Shown: positions 1 through 9,790, counted from the first letter of the stretch. The stretch is 64,000 bases of DNA from Verrucomicrobiota bacterium (GCA_026398135.1 JAPLTN010000109.1:20246-84245); one strand, 5' to 3'. Numbers and translations: made by a program. Notes: generated by a model not told the origin, from the letters alone.

Positions 1-889
1 TCTCGATGACCAGGACGAGTTTGGCGGCGGGGATATTCTGGATATAGCGATACTCGTAGAGCTGGGAAATACCGCGCCGGATTTGAGCGTGAGGATTATC
101 CTCGGTGGTTGATTTCATCTCGAACAGGTAATCAACGCCATCACATCGCGCCGATAGATCGACGTAGCGGTTGGCCTTGGGCATGGCACCATGGTTTCTC
201 AGGCGTTGCGCCATGAGATTAACTAAAGATTCGTGACTGGCGGTCGCTCGTTCAATTGCAGCGTGATTTACATAGAACGAAACCGCTTCACGAGCAGACC
301 TGACACGGCGTGCCTGCTCCTCGTATTCATTCAGCGCGAAAAGGCGCGGTAAGATCGGTTCCGAGTCGGACTTTAAGTGTAGAATGGGGGCAGAGTCTGG
401 AAGTATTGTTGCTTGTAGATTTGAGCCATTACCCGCAATCAACCCGAAATATTTCAACCATGTAATGTAAGTTGAAGCTCGTCGCTGTGCAGTTCCTATC
501 GTGCCGATCTCAGCAACTGCATGTAGAAATGAAGCAAGTTCTTTTGTGCTAACCCCTAATTGGCTGCGTGAATGTAAAAATGGTAATAGTCTTTGAATTA
601 CTGGATCCTTTAATAAGTTCTGGATAAAAATAATATTACGTCGCGCTACAGGTGAATTAAAGAATTCGTTGCCTAGGGATGTAAGTTCTGATGCGTTGCC
701 TTTAATTCGTGTTATGAAGCCTAACGCTTCTGTGGCTCTGCGATAATATCTGCCTTGTCTAGCGTCTAAATTTCCTATTGCTTTAGCTATTTCCTTATCT
801 GTACGGGCACCATTACCTACTGCAATGATGCATTTTATCGCCCTGTCGGGTGTGTTGGCCTGTAGGATGTCTTCGCTTGGTATTTTCAT
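1..889 (-). CDS. Restriction endonuclease, PD-(D/E)xK type, partial (runs off left edge)
   Basis: The first 296 residues are visible, from an ATG at 889; the frame is open to base 1. Residues 1-160 look like winged-helix/recognition sequence. Residues 240-259 contain an Asp244...Glu257-x-Lys259 arrangement (VDLSA then FEMKS) typical of PD-(D/E)xK nucleases, followed by a helix with QLYEYRYI. The ATG overlaps the methyltransferase stop codon as ATGA, so the two are translationally coupled. This fits a type II (perhaps IIS) restriction-modification pair. About 360-889 is clearly AT-rich (601-660 is 20/60 G+C), while the catalytic end is closer to the chromosome average. The nuclease assignment rests on the motif and the partner; the recognition site is unknown. 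Confidence 0.72.
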   Translation of the reverse strand, partial: MKIPSEDILQANTPDRAIKCIIAVGNGARTDKEIAKAIGNLDARQGRYYRRATEALGFITRIKGNASELTSLGNEFFNSPVARRNIIFIQNLLKDPVIQRLLPFLHSRSQLGVSTKELASFLHAVAEIGTIGTAQRRASTYITWLKYFGLIAGNGSNLQATILPDSAPILHLKSDSEPILPRLFALNEYEEQARRVRSAREAVSFYVNHAAIERATASHESLVNLMAQRLRNHGAMPKANRYVDLSARCDGVDYLFEMKSTTEDNPHAQIRRGISQLYEYRYIQNIPAAKLVLVIE

Positions 890-2991
890 TTTGCAATAAA
901 TAGGTATTCAAGTGCCTCGTTGTTGTTGTTTCCTATCTTGTGGGCATGATTTCCATGATGGTAGCGGTGTGGAATTTCAAAAACGGTCACCGTTTTCTTT
1001 TCCCGTTCAAGCAATTCAATCATCTCAGCTTTTTTCGGTATTGAATTTGAAGAATATGACACCACCAGGGTAGATTTTCTGAATAGATGGAACAGTTTTT
1101 GAAAAGCAGCCAAAGCACCGGCCTTGGTCGCAAAAGCTGTGTCATATGAACGAATCTTTTTGGTCGATGTATGCTCCATGATCTCCAAATTTTTCCAGTA
1201 TTGGCAGTAACCCTCCACAAAATGATAACGACGAGTATAGTCACAGTCCGATAAAGGACTTATATAAGGACTATCAATGTAAACTACGTCAGCCAGACTC
1301 GGATCTAGATCAAATACGTCGCAATTAAATGCACGATTTTCCTGACCATTAGAAAATACCGAGCTATTGAAGCCGTTTACCGCGAGGAGGAATTGTTCAC
1401 TCATGCTCAATTTAAGATCTGCGCGAGCATCCCATCCCTTTTTGCCGGTGACTGTAAACATTCCACGAGGTCGTTTTTTCATCGCCGCCCTTGATGCAGC
1501 CGCCAAAGCAAGCGATACTTTCAGCGGAGAGTCTAACTCTGTAACGTTGGCCCACAAATTATCTAAAAAAGAGCAGTCCTCTTCCTCGAAAAATATATCC
1601 TTGTAGGTGTCTCGAACGAAAGTTGGAGCACTGGAATTACGCCTCAACAATCGAGCAATATCATTTTCAGTCAAAAGGGTGGAGTTATTCTCAACTGTCG
1701 CCCGTGCGGTGTGAAAACAGAATTTAAGGAAATCGTTAGAGTAAACACGGGCTCCCGTTTGCTTTAGAGCATAACCAACGCAACCGCTTCCAGAAAAGGC
1801 ATCTAACACCGATTCAAATTTTATAGATCCTAAATTTTTAAGTATAAAAGGAAGCAATTTTCGCTTACTTCCCATATATTTTGTTTCTGGGAAAATTGGC
1901 TCTGCAGGAGTTGTAAATTGTAAGGGCGGGCTCTGCTTCTTGCGCGTGTTGGTTACGACAAGTTCTGCGATATTTCCACGACCACCCGGCTTGCAGTTAA
2001 TAAACCGAGGCGCGGAAACGACCGAGACAGTGAAGCCGCTGTAAAGTTCGCGAACGCGCGGGTGCTCGGAGTTGGAAAGGGCTATCTGGCAGCCCTTCGC
2101 GTCTAGTTCACGCACTAGTTGGGCTAGTTCCACTTGGTCCGCTTCGCGGAATTGTCCTGCGGTATAGCGCTGAAAATCAGAGAAGGACGATATGGGTAGG
2201 TAGGGCGGGTCGAAGTAGATAAAATCCCCCCGGCGCACCTCGGCGGCGACGGCGCGGAAATCCTGTACCTCGAGCTGCGCGTCTTGCAGGGCGGCGGAGA
2301 CGGCGAGGATATTGGAACGGTCGTAGAGGCCGGGGGTTTTATTGGAACCCACGGGGGTGTTGAACTCATTGCGGGCGTTGACGCGCCAGAGTCCGTTAAA
2401 GCAGGTCTTGTTGAGGAAAATCGTGCGGGCGGCGCGGGCAAGATCGTCGGTCAGATCGTGCTGCGAGCGGACGTTGTAGTAGTAGGCGTCGCCGATGACC
2501 TCGAAGCTGTTGGAATGTTCGTCGAGCAGGCGCATCAGCGCTTCGGGGCGGTCGCGGACGGCGCGGTAGGCGTTGATGAGCTCGCGGTTGCTATCGCGCA
2601 GAAAGGCACGCAGGCGGGGAAACCGGTGTTTTAAGTGGAAGAATACCGCCCCGCCGCCGAGGAAGGGCTCGAAGTAGCGGTCGATGGTGGCGGGAAAGTG
2701 GGCGGTGAGCTGGGAAAGGAGACTGTTTTTGCCGCCAACCCACTTGAGAAACGGCTTGGCTTCAATAGGAGGGACGGTCGCCGCAAACGGCATGGCGAGC
2801 TGGCCGGGGCTGTTTTTGCGCCACGTCGCCACGGGTTCGGCGAGCACGCCGTCATCGTCCGTCGGTGCTTCTTTCCGAGCCGATTTTTTACGGAGCCCCT
2901 TGGCTGGGCGCGCTGATTTTAAAGAAGACCCCTTGGGGTATTTGGTGACGCTGGGTTTGCTGGTCGGGAGGCGTGGCGAGGCTTTGGGCAC
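886..2991 (-). CDS. Fused double N6-adenine DNA methyltransferase (D12 class, M.FokI-like architecture)
   Basis: Two methyltransferase domains lie in one 701-residue chain. Domain 1 has the SAM motif PFLKWVGGK at 80-88 and the catalytic DPPY at 261-264, as in Dam/DpnM enzymes. Domain 2 has KYMGSKRKLL at 371-380, the motif DAFSGSG at 397-403, and DSPY at 573-576 in place of DPPY. Tandem D12 fusions such as M.FokI methylate the two strands of an asymmetric site, so one domain per strand is the likely division here. The GTG at 2991 gives a basic 66-residue extension; Met67, 13 residues before motif I, is an alternative start. The stop overlaps the nuclease ATG. The domain 1 half is GC-rich and the domain 2 half is AT-rich, with the change near 1930-1980. 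Confidence 0.85.
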   Translation of the reverse strand: MPKASPRLPTSKPSVTKYPKGSSLKSARPAKGLRKKSARKEAPTDDDGVLAEPVATWRKNSPGQLAMPFAATVPPIEAKPFLKWVGGKNSLLSQLTAHFPATIDRYFEPFLGGGAVFFHLKHRFPRLRAFLRDSNRELINAYRAVRDRPEALMRLLDEHSNSFEVIGDAYYYNVRSQHDLTDDLARAARTIFLNKTCFNGLWRVNARNEFNTPVGSNKTPGLYDRSNILAVSAALQDAQLEVQDFRAVAAEVRRGDFIYFDPPYLPISSFSDFQRYTAGQFREADQVELAQLVRELDAKGCQIALSNSEHPRVRELYSGFTVSVVSAPRFINCKPGGRGNIAELVVTNTRKKQSPPLQFTTPAEPIFPETKYMGSKRKLLPFILKNLGSIKFESVLDAFSGSGCVGYALKQTGARVYSNDFLKFCFHTARATVENNSTLLTENDIARLLRRNSSAPTFVRDTYKDIFFEEEDCSFLDNLWANVTELDSPLKVSLALAAASRAAMKKRPRGMFTVTGKKGWDARADLKLSMSEQFLLAVNGFNSSVFSNGQENRAFNCDVFDLDPSLADVVYIDSPYISPLSDCDYTRRYHFVEGYCQYWKNLEIMEHTSTKKIRSYDTAFATKAGALAAFQKLFHLFRKSTLVVSYSSNSIPKKAEMIELLEREKKTVTVFEIPHRYHHGNHAHKIGNNNNEALEYLFIAK

Positions 2992-3067
2992 GCGAATATC
3001 GGATCGATCCGCAGAAAATGGGCGGCAAGCCGATTGTGGTTATCCCCCTGCACAAGCGTGGTGACGA

Positions 3068-3262
3068 TTAGAGGTCGAGCTTCCGCTTGAGGTCGTCCCA
3101 GTTAACCTTGCGACCGGCGTCCATTTCGGCGTGGCGGCGGGAGAGTTCCGCGCGGTTTTCGGCGGTGTCTGCGCGCAGGCGACTTTTGAGAAAGGCCAGA
3201 GCTTGCAGCATGTCCGCGTGGGGAAGCTGGGCCATTTGCGGTTTAAGTTCGGCAAAACTCAT
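3068..3262 (-). CDS. Small hypothetical protein, antitoxin-like
   Basis: A 64-residue charged protein starting MSFAELKPQM, with a predicted amphipathic helical middle and a C-terminal NWDDLKRKLDL. The pattern (short N-terminal strand/helix, arginine-rich RRHAEMDAGRKV segment, terminal W-x-x-L helix) resembles addiction-module antitoxins common in this phylum, but no family can be fixed by eye. No toxin-sized frame follows on the same strand before the methyltransferase start at 2991, so it would be an orphan. It lies at the border of the restriction-modification module. A chance reading frame is possible. Confidence 0.45.
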   Translation of the reverse strand: MSFAELKPQMAQLPHADMLQALAFLKSRLRADTAENRAELSRRHAEMDAGRKVNWDDLKRKLDL

Positions 3263-3293
3263 GGGATCACCTTATGCGATGCAGTGCGTTCGG

Positions 3294-3344
3294 CAAGCCC
3301 GCTGTCCGTCGTGTGGAGGCCTCGGGTTCGGCGAGGCGGGCTTG
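3294..3344. repeat. Inverted repeat in the purL downstream spacer
   Basis: CAAGCCCGC (3294-3302) pairs perfectly with GCGGGCTTG (3336-3344) across a 33-nt loop. It lies in the 154-nt spacer between purL and the small minus-strand gene. There is no T-tract, so it may be a decayed repeat element or a weak 3' end structure. Confidence 0.35.
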
Positions 3345-3416
3345 ATGTTCGGTGTCTGTCCGGTATGCGCGGTCGTCGGCAAGCGACGCCCCTACGAAGT
3401 TGAAAACGAGTTGGGT

Positions 3417-6400
3417 TTAGCCGACCCAGGCGCGGGCGTTTTGGAAGAGGCGGAGCCAGGGGGCGTTTTCCTGGCCGCGCCAGGCGGGGGGGATGTAGCT
3501 TTGCTGCACCACGCGGAAAACGCGTTCGGGGTGGGGCATCATCAGGGTCACGCGGCCGTCACGGGTGGTGATCGCAGTGGTGCCGAAGGGGCTGCCGTTG
3601 GGGTTGAGCGGGTAGTGCTCGGTGGGGCGGTGGTGGTTGTCCACGTAGCGCGCGGCGACCAGGCCGGAGGCGGAAAACGCGGCGGCGGCCTCGGCGGACG
3701 GGAATTCGGTAAAGCCTTCGCCGTGGGCGACGGCGATGGGGAGCACGCTGCCTTCCATGCCGGCGAAAAGCACGCTGGGGCTCTTCTCGATGAGGAGCGA
3801 GGCGACGCGGGCCTCGAAGCGTTCGGACTGGTTTTGCACGAAGCGCGGCCAATGTTCCGCGCCGGGGATGATGGAGTGGAGGTTGCTCATCATCTGGCAG
3901 CCGTTGCACACGCCGAGGGCGAAGGTGTCGGGGCGGGCGAAAAAGGCGGAGAATTCGTCGCGGGCGCGGGGGTTGAAGAGGGCGCTCTTGGCCCAGCCTT
4001 CGCCGGCACCGAGTACGTCGCCATAGCTGAAGCCGCCGCAGGCGACCAGGCCGCGGAAATCGCGCAGGGAAACGCGACCGGAGAGAATGTCGGTCATGTG
4101 GACATCCACGGCGCGGAAGCCTGCGCGGGTGAAGGCGGCGGCCATCTCGACTTCGCCGTTCACGCCTTGCTCGCGTAGAATGGCCAAGGGCGGGCGATTT
4201 TTAACCACGGAGGGCACAGAGAGCACGGAGGAGGCGGAAGTGGATTTCTTCGTGAGATCGTTTTGACGCTCCGTGGCCTCCGTGCGCTCCGTGGTTAAGT
4301 CTCCGAAAGCGAAGGTGACCTTCGGGGTGAGGCCGGGGTCGGTGGGGTCGAGGCGGAGGGCGTGCTCTTGGGCGGCGCAGGCGGGGTTGTCGCGCAGGGT
4401 GGCCATGCGGCGGGTGACGTCGCTCCACAAGTCGCGCAGGGCGGGGAGCGGTTCGTCGAGCAGGGTGTTGCCCGCCTGGGTGACGCGGAAAGCGTAGTCG
4501 GAATTGAGCGTGCCGACGCGGTGGGTGCAGCCGGCCAGGCCGTGGGCGGCGAGGGTGGCGGTGACGGCGGGGAGATCGGCCTCGCGCACTTGGATGAGGG
4601 CACCGAGTTCTTCGGCGAAGAGTGTGGCGGTGGCGTCAGCCTTGACGGGTAGATCGAGGGTGAGGCCGGTGTGGCCGGCGAAGGCCATTTCGACGGCGGT
4701 GACAAAGAGGCCGCCGTCGCTGCGGTCGTGGTAGGCGAGGAGTTTGTCTTCGCGGCCGAGTTGCTGAATGGCGTTCCAGAAAGCTTTGAGGTCGGCGGGG
4801 GAATCGACGTCGGCGGGGGCCTGCCCGGTTTGGGAGACAACTTGGGCGAGGGTGGAGCCGCCGAGGCGGTTTTTGCCTCGCCCGAGGTCGATGAGAAGGA
4901 GAGTGGTCGCACCGATTCTTTGAACCACTGAGGACACGGAGTTCACGGAGGAGGAGACCGAGTTGTTCTCTTGAGCATGAACTCCTGCCTCCTCCGTGCT
5001 CTCCGTGGTTAAGAATTCAGAATCATACTGCAGTTGCGGGGTGAGGGATTGGCGGATGTCGGCGACGGGGGCGAAGGCGGAGATGATGAGGGAGAGCGGG
5101 GCGGTGACGCGTTTCTGCGCTCCGGTGGCGGCGTCTTTCCAGACGGTGGACATGCTCATGCTGTCCTTGCCGACCGGTATGGTGATGCCGAGGGCGGGGC
5201 AGAGTTCCATGCCGACGGCCTGGACGGCGGCGTAGAGGTCGGCGCCGTCGCCGGGGAGGGCGGGGGCGGACATCCAGTTGGCGGAGAGGTTGACCTTGCC
5301 GAGGTCGCCGATTTGGGCGGCGGCGAGGTTGGTGAGGGCTTCGCCGACGGCGAGGCGGGCGGAGGCGGCGGCGGAGTTGACCGCGACCGGGGTGCGTTCG
5401 CCCATGGCCATGGCTTCGCCGGTGTAAACGTCGAAGGCGGCGGCGGTGACGGCGCAATCGGCCACGGGCACCTGCCAGGGGCCGACCATCTGGTCGCGGG
5501 CGATGAGGCCGGTGACGGTGCGGTCGCCGATGGAGATGAGGAAGGTCTTGTCGGCGACGGCGGGGTGGCGGAGGACGAGCTCGGCTAGATTTTTCAATGA
5601 CCAATGACCAAGGACCAATGGCTGCAGGGGGCGGGTCAGGGTCGTATCCGTGCGGTGCATGCGCGGGGGTTTGCCGAGCAGCACTTCGAGGGGGAGGTCG
5701 ATGGGGCGGTTTTGAAAATGGGGGTCGTCGAGGACGAGGTGTTTTTCCTCGGTGGCTTCGCCGACCACGGCGTAGGGGCAGCGTTCGCGTTCGCAGAGGG
5801 CGGCGAAGGTGGCGAGGCGGGCGGCGGGCACGGCCATCACGTAACGCTCCTGGGACTCGTTGCACCAGATTTCCAGCGGGGACATGCCGGGCTCGTCGTT
5901 GAGCAGGGCGCGGAGGTCGAATTTGCCGCCGCGACCGCCGTCGTTGACCAGTTCGGGGAGGGCGTTGGAGACGCCGCCGGCGCCGACGTCGTGGATGAAG
6001 GAGATGGGGTTTTCGTCGCCGAGGGCCCAGCAGCGGTCGATGACCTCCTGGGCGCGGCGCTCCATCTCGGCGTTGTCGCGCTGGACGGAGGCGAAATCGA
6101 GGTTTTCCTGGCCGGACCCGCTGGCCATGGAGGAGGCCGCGCCGCCGCCGAGGCCGATGAGCATGCAGGGCCCGCCGAGGACGATGAGTTTGTCGCCGGG
6201 GAGGATCGCGCCTTTTTTAATGTGGCCCTCGCGGATGTTGCCGAGGCCGCCGGCGAGCATGATGGGCTTGTGGTAGCCGCGGAGCTCCGAGGGGGCGGTG
6301 GACCCGGCAGGGGAGGGCACTTCCTGCTCGTAGGTGCGGAAGTAGCCGTTGATGGCGGGGCGGCCGAATTCGTTGTTGAAGGCGGCGGCGCCGAGGGGGC

Positions 6401-7514
6401 CGTCGAGCATGATGTCGAGGGCGGAGACGATGCGGCCGGGTTTGCCGTGGTCTTTTTCCCAGGGCTGGACGGCGTCGGGGAGGCGGAGGTTGGAAACGGT
6501 GAAGCCGGTGAGGCCGGCCTTGGGCTTGGAGCCGCGGCCGGTGGCACCCTCGTCGCGGATCTCGCCGCCGCTGCCGGTGGCGGCGCCGGCCCAGGGGGAA
6601 ATGGCGGTGGGGTGGTTGTGGGTTTCGACCTTGCAGAGGATGTGGATCGGCTCGGGGTGGGCGGCGTATTCGCCGGTCACGGGGTCGGCCCAGAAGCGTC
6701 CGCCGGTGGTGCCGGCGAGCACGGCGGCGTTGTCCTTGTAGGCGGAGAGGATGCCCTCGGGGTGGAGGGTGTAGGTGTTCTTGATCATCTGGAACAGCGA
6801 GCGGTCCTTGGCGAGGCCGTCGATTTCCCAGGTGGCGTTGAAGATTTTGTGGCGGCAGTGCTCGGAGTTGGCCTGGGCGAACATCATGAGCTCGATGTCG
6901 TTCGGATCGCGGCCGAGGGTGTGGAAGGCGTTTACCAGGTAATCGATCTCGTCGTCGGCGAGGGCGAGGCCGAGGGTGGTGTTGGCGGAGACGAGCGCGG
7001 CGCGGCCTTGGGCGAGCACGGGCACGCTGGCGAGCGGGCGGGGGGCGGCTTGGTGGAAGAGGGCGGCGCAGGCGTCGAGCGAATCGAAGACGACCTGGGT
7101 CATGCGGTCGTGGAGCTTTTGTTGAAGCAGCGAGTAGTGAGTAGCGGGTAGCGAGTGGCCGGAGATAAATTCGATAGTGAACTCGACTACGCGTTCGATG
7201 CGTTTGATGACGGCGAGGCCGCAGATGTGGGCGATGTCGGTGGCCTTGGACGACCAGGGGGAGATGGTGCCTGGGCGGGGGGCGATGATCTGGGTGAGTC
7301 CGGTAACGGCTGCGGCGGGGGCGCGGCGGGGGCCGTAGGTGAGCAGTTTTTCCAGGGTGGCGTGCTGGTCGGCGGCGAGCGGGGAGGCGAGATCGACCAC
7401 GTGGACGAAGCGGGCGGCGAGGGCGCGCACGGGCAGGCCGGCGGCGGCGAGGTCGGCGCGCAGTTTTTCCAGGCGAAACGGGGAGAGGGCGGAGGAGCCG
7501 CGGAGGGTCAGCAT
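3417..7514 (-). CDS. purL: Phosphoribosylformylglycinamidine synthase, large single-chain type
   Basis: The enzyme converts FGAR, glutamine and ATP to FGAM in purine synthesis. At 1365 residues it is somewhat longer than E. coli PurL (1295) and aligns with it from end to end by eye: start [51 protein letters not shown], and a C-terminal glutaminase domain with GVCNGCQMM (nucleophile Cys1203) and [10 protein letters not shown]. The extra length comes mainly from repeat-derived segments at residues about 835-865 and 1073-1105, with shorter heptamer-derived segments at 120-129 and 631-640. All lie between conserved blocks, and the frame is intact throughout. It is divergent from purF across a 260-nt spacer in which I see no certain promoter. 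Confidence 0.97.
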   Translation of the reverse strand: MLTLRGSSALSPFRLEKLRADLAAAGLPVRALAARFVHVVDLASPLAADQHATLEKLLTYGPRRAPAAAVTGLTQIIAPRPGTISPWSSKATDIAHICGLAVIKRIERVVEFTIEFISGHSLPATHYSLLQQKLHDRMTQVVFDSLDACAALFHQAAPRPLASVPVLAQGRAALVSANTTLGLALADDEIDYLVNAFHTLGRDPNDIELMMFAQANSEHCRHKIFNATWEIDGLAKDRSLFQMIKNTYTLHPEGILSAYKDNAAVLAGTTGGRFWADPVTGEYAAHPEPIHILCKVETHNHPTAISPWAGAATGSGGEIRDEGATGRGSKPKAGLTGFTVSNLRLPDAVQPWEKDHGKPGRIVSALDIMLDGPLGAAAFNNEFGRPAINGYFRTYEQEVPSPAGSTAPSELRGYHKPIMLAGGLGNIREGHIKKGAILPGDKLIVLGGPCMLIGLGGGAASSMASGSGQENLDFASVQRDNAEMERRAQEVIDRCWALGDENPISFIHDVGAGGVSNALPELVNDGGRGGKFDLRALLNDEPGMSPLEIWCNESQERYVMAVPAARLATFAALCERERCPYAVVGEATEEKHLVLDDPHFQNRPIDLPLEVLLGKPPRMHRTDTTLTRPLQPLVLGHWSLKNLAELVLRHPAVADKTFLISIGDRTVTGLIARDQMVGPWQVPVADCAVTAAAFDVYTGEAMAMGERTPVAVNSAAASARLAVGEALTNLAAAQIGDLGKVNLSANWMSAPALPGDGADLYAAVQAVGMELCPALGITIPVGKDSMSMSTVWKDAATGAQKRVTAPLSLIISAFAPVADIRQSLTPQLQYDSEFLTTESTEEAGVHAQENNSVSSSVNSVSSVVQRIGATTLLLIDLGRGKNRLGGSTLAQVVSQTGQAPADVDSPADLKAFWNAIQQLGREDKLLAYHDRSDGGLFVTAVEMAFAGHTGLTLDLPVKADATATLFAEELGALIQVREADLPAVTATLAAHGLAGCTHRVGTLNSDYAFRVTQAGNTLLDEPLPALRDLWSDVTRRMATLRDNPACAAQEHALRLDPTDPGLTPKVTFAFGDLTTERTEATERQNDLTKKSTSASSVLSVPSVVKNRPPLAILREQGVNGEVEMAAAFTRAGFRAVDVHMTDILSGRVSLRDFRGLVACGGFSYGDVLGAGEGWAKSALFNPRARDEFSAFFARPDTFALGVCNGCQMMSNLHSIIPGAEHWPRFVQNQSERFEARVASLLIEKSPSVLFAGMEGSVLPIAVAHGEGFTEFPSAEAAAAFSASGLVAARYVDNHHRPTEHYPLNPNGSPFGTTAITTRDGRVTLMMPHPERVFRVVQQSYIPPAWRGQENAPWLRLFQNARAWVG
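4201..4298. repeat. Inverted-repeat element with 9-bp period inside purL (copy A)
   Basis: The termini are TTAACCACGGAG (4201-4212) and its perfect reverse complement (4287-4298). Each arm is built of 9-bp units ending CACGGAG or CACAGAG. Read in the purL frame the units give 3-residue repeats (TEx in one arm, SVx in the other) without stops. E. coli PurL has only a short linker at this point, just before the glutaminase domain. Confidence 0.85.
4920..5012. repeat. Inverted-repeat element with 9-bp period inside purL (copy B)
   Basis: The right end CTCCGTGGTTAA (5001-5012) is identical to that of copy A. The left end is a slightly decayed TTGAACCACTGAG. It encodes residues about 835-865 (again TTEST... 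and [14 protein letters not shown] triplets), inserted after LTPQL where E. coli PurL continues directly into its next strand. It is in frame with no stop. Confidence 0.85.
5595..5622. repeat. Four tandem heptamers inside purL (CAATGAC type)
   Basis: The units are CAATGAC, CAATGAC, CAAGGAC and CAATGGC, exactly 28 bp. They encode PurL residues about 631-640, in a stretch that does not align with E. coli PurL. Confidence 0.75.
7130..7157. repeat. Four tandem heptamers inside purL (GCGAGTA type)
   Basis: The units are GCGAGTA, GTGAGTA, GCGGGTA and GCGAGTG, again exactly 28 bp. They encode PurL residues about 120-129, next to the linker before the conserved LHDRM. Confidence 0.75.
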
Positions 7515-7774
7515 GGTCGGGAAAAAGCGGGCATGTTTCGGAACGGGGGCGGCGCGGTCAAGGAGCGCGGTGGGTGCGGCGGTGTTTTACGTTTCGAGGT
7601 TTGTGAGGGGGCCGGGAAAAAGCCGTTGACCACCCCGGTCTTCCTTCCGTGATGAATTCCTTTTACGCCGTGAGAGCCCTTCCCTTGATCGTTCGTCCCA
7701 GCCATAGCAGTTCGACCCGGGCGGGTTGTGTCGGGGCGTGGAAGTGCAGCTAATTTTTCCATCCAAAGTATTCT

Positions 7775-9685
7775 ATGTCCGACAAGATCACCCACGAATG
7801 CGGCATCGCGCTGGTCCGGCTGTTAAAGCCGCTTTCTTATTACCAGGAAAAATACGGCACGCCCTTGTGGGGATTCACCAAGCTATTTCTCCTCATGGAG
7901 AAGCAACATAATCGCGGTCAGGATGGCGCGGGTGTGGCCTGCGTGAAACTCGACGTGCCGGCGGGGGATCCCTTCATGTTTCGCGAGCGTTGCGTGAAGG
8001 TGAATCCGCTTGATCGCATTTTCAAAACCCTGCTCGCGCAATACGACGAGAAGAAGGCTTCGGGGGAGATTCACCCCGAGTTCCCCGATACGGTCAAAAG
8101 GCACTTCGATTTCGGCGGCGAACTCTTGGTCGGCCATCTGCGTTACGGCACCTCGGGCGGTTACAACATCTCGTCGTGTCACCCGTATTTCCGGCGTTCG
8201 CCGTGGCCGACGCGCAACCTCGCGCTGTGTGGTAATTTTAACATGACCAACACCGACGAGCTCAACCAGGCGCTCATCGGCATGGGGCAGCACCCGATTT
8301 TCGCCACCGACACCCAGGCTTTGCTGGAGAAAATCGGCTTTTTCCTCGATGAGGAACACGAGGACATCTACCGCGAACTCCGGGCGCAGGGGCTCACGGG
8401 CGAGGAGATTTCCCGCCAGATCAGCGAACGCCTCGACCTTGGGCGCGTGATCACCCGGTCCGCTTCGAGGTGGGATGGCGGTTACACGCTTTGCGGGCTG
8501 ATCGGCAACGGCGATGCCTTCGTGGCTCGTGACCCTGCCGGTATCCGTCCGGCGTTCTATTTTCAAAATGACGAAGTGATCGCTTTCGCCTCCGAGCGTG
8601 CGCCGTTGCAGACGATTTTTGACCTCAGCATCGCGCAAGTGAAGGAGGTGCCGCCCGGCCATGTGATCGTGATGAAGGCCGATGGACGGATCAGCGAAAC
8701 GCAGTTCACCGCGCCGCTCCCGCGTGCGTCCTGTTCGTTTGAGCGGATCTATTTTTCTCGGGGCAACGACTTCGACATCTACCGCGAGCGCAAGGCCCTT
8801 GGCGGACACCTCGGCGCGCAAGTAGTGAAGGCGATCGGCGGGGATTGGGGACGCACGGTTTTTAGCTTCATCCCCAATACCGCCGAGGTGGCTTGGTTCG
8901 GGCTCATGCATGCGTTGCGCGAGATTCGCCGCTCCGAGGTAAAAAAGGGCATTCTGGAGGCCGCCGCCAAGGGCACCATTACCGAGGCGCTGCTCGACGA
9001 ACTCATCACCAACAACTGGCCGCGCGGGGAAAAAGTCGTCTCCAAGGACATCAAAATCCGCACCTTTATCGGCCAGGAAAGCATGCGTAACCATCTGGCG
9101 AGTCACGTTTACGACATCAGTTACGGCTCGGTGCAGCCGGGCGACAACCTGGTGTGCGTGGACGACTCCATCGTGCGCGGCACCACCCTGAGAAAATCCA
9201 TCCTGCGCATCCTCACCCGTTTGAAGCCGCGCAAGATCATCATCGTCTCCACCGCTCCGCAGATCCGTTATCCGGATTGTTACGGCATCGACATGTCGCA
9301 ACTGGGTAAGTTCATCGCCTTTGAAGCGGCCATCACTTTGTTGAAAGAGCGTGGCCAGCACGCCCTGCTCACCGAAGTTTATCAACTTTGTCGCGATGCC
9401 GTGGCCCATGGGGATTCGGTGAATCACGTGCAGCGGATTTACTCCCAGTTCAGCCCCGAGGAAATCTCGGCCAAGATCGCCGAGTTCGTGCGTCCGACCG
9501 AGGGTGATTGGCACGGCGAGATCGAGGTTATTTTCCAGACCTTGGAAAACCTCCATGCCGCCTGCCCCCAGCACAGCGGCGACTGGTATTTCTCGGGCAA
9601 GTATCCGACCCCCGGCGGTTACCGGGTGGTGAATCAGGCTTTCGTAAACTACTACGAAAACAGCGAGGGCGGCCGCAGCTATTGA
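7775..9685 (+). CDS. purF: Amidophosphoribosyltransferase, long form
   Basis: This catalyses the first committed purine step, PRPP plus glutamine to phosphoribosylamine. The N-terminal glutaminase has its nucleophile at Cys9 (HECGIAL, eight residues to be removed). Residues 100-250 contain GHLRYGTSGGYN and a substrate-loop region, and VDDSIVRGTT at about 462-471 is the PRPP-binding motif. At 636 residues it is longer than E. coli PurF (505); extra segments occur in both halves, as in the long PurF forms known from Bacteroidota. It starts at an ATG 260 nt from the divergent purL and is followed by purM. Confidence 0.92.
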   Translation: MSDKITHECGIALVRLLKPLSYYQEKYGTPLWGFTKLFLLMEKQHNRGQDGAGVACVKLDVPAGDPFMFRERCVKVNPLDRIFKTLLAQYDEKKASGEIHPEFPDTVKRHFDFGGELLVGHLRYGTSGGYNISSCHPYFRRSPWPTRNLALCGNFNMTNTDELNQALIGMGQHPIFATDTQALLEKIGFFLDEEHEDIYRELRAQGLTGEEISRQISERLDLGRVITRSASRWDGGYTLCGLIGNGDAFVARDPAGIRPAFYFQNDEVIAFASERAPLQTIFDLSIAQVKEVPPGHVIVMKADGRISETQFTAPLPRASCSFERIYFSRGNDFDIYRERKALGGHLGAQVVKAIGGDWGRTVFSFIPNTAEVAWFGLMHALREIRRSEVKKGILEAAAKGTITEALLDELITNNWPRGEKVVSKDIKIRTFIGQESMRNHLASHVYDISYGSVQPGDNLVCVDDSIVRGTTLRKSILRILTRLKPRKIIIVSTAPQIRYPDCYGIDMSQLGKFIAFEAAITLLKERGQHALLTEVYQLCRDAVAHGDSVNHVQRIYSQFSPEEISAKIAEFVRPTEGDWHGEIEVIFQTLENLHAACPQHSGDWYFSGKYPTPGGYRVVNQAFVNYYENSEGGRSY

Positions 9686-9790
9686 GTCACAGGAGGGAAG
9701 ACATCGAAATCCAATCCCGCTTCCGGCTTACGTGCTGCAACCGTTGGCAAAATCTCTGACCTTCGTCTGCCCGGTGGTTTTTCCCTTGGG

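Noticed and set aside
2994..3071. Plus-strand tail EYRIDPQKMGGKPIVVIPLHKRGDD as a HicA-like toxin remnant
   Set aside because: The IPLH segment is reminiscent of HicA, but the upstream frame does not give a toxin, and part of it is antisense to the methyltransferase start.
5604..7151. Long plus-strand open frame (515 codons) opposite purL
   Set aside because: It is antisense to conserved purL sequence, extremely Gly/Glu/Val/Ala-rich, and shows no family resemblance; a typical shadow frame in GC-rich DNA.
7640..7774. Purine riboswitch or PurR box between purL and purF
   Set aside because: No conserved purine-riboswitch core and no PurR-like palindrome is visible.
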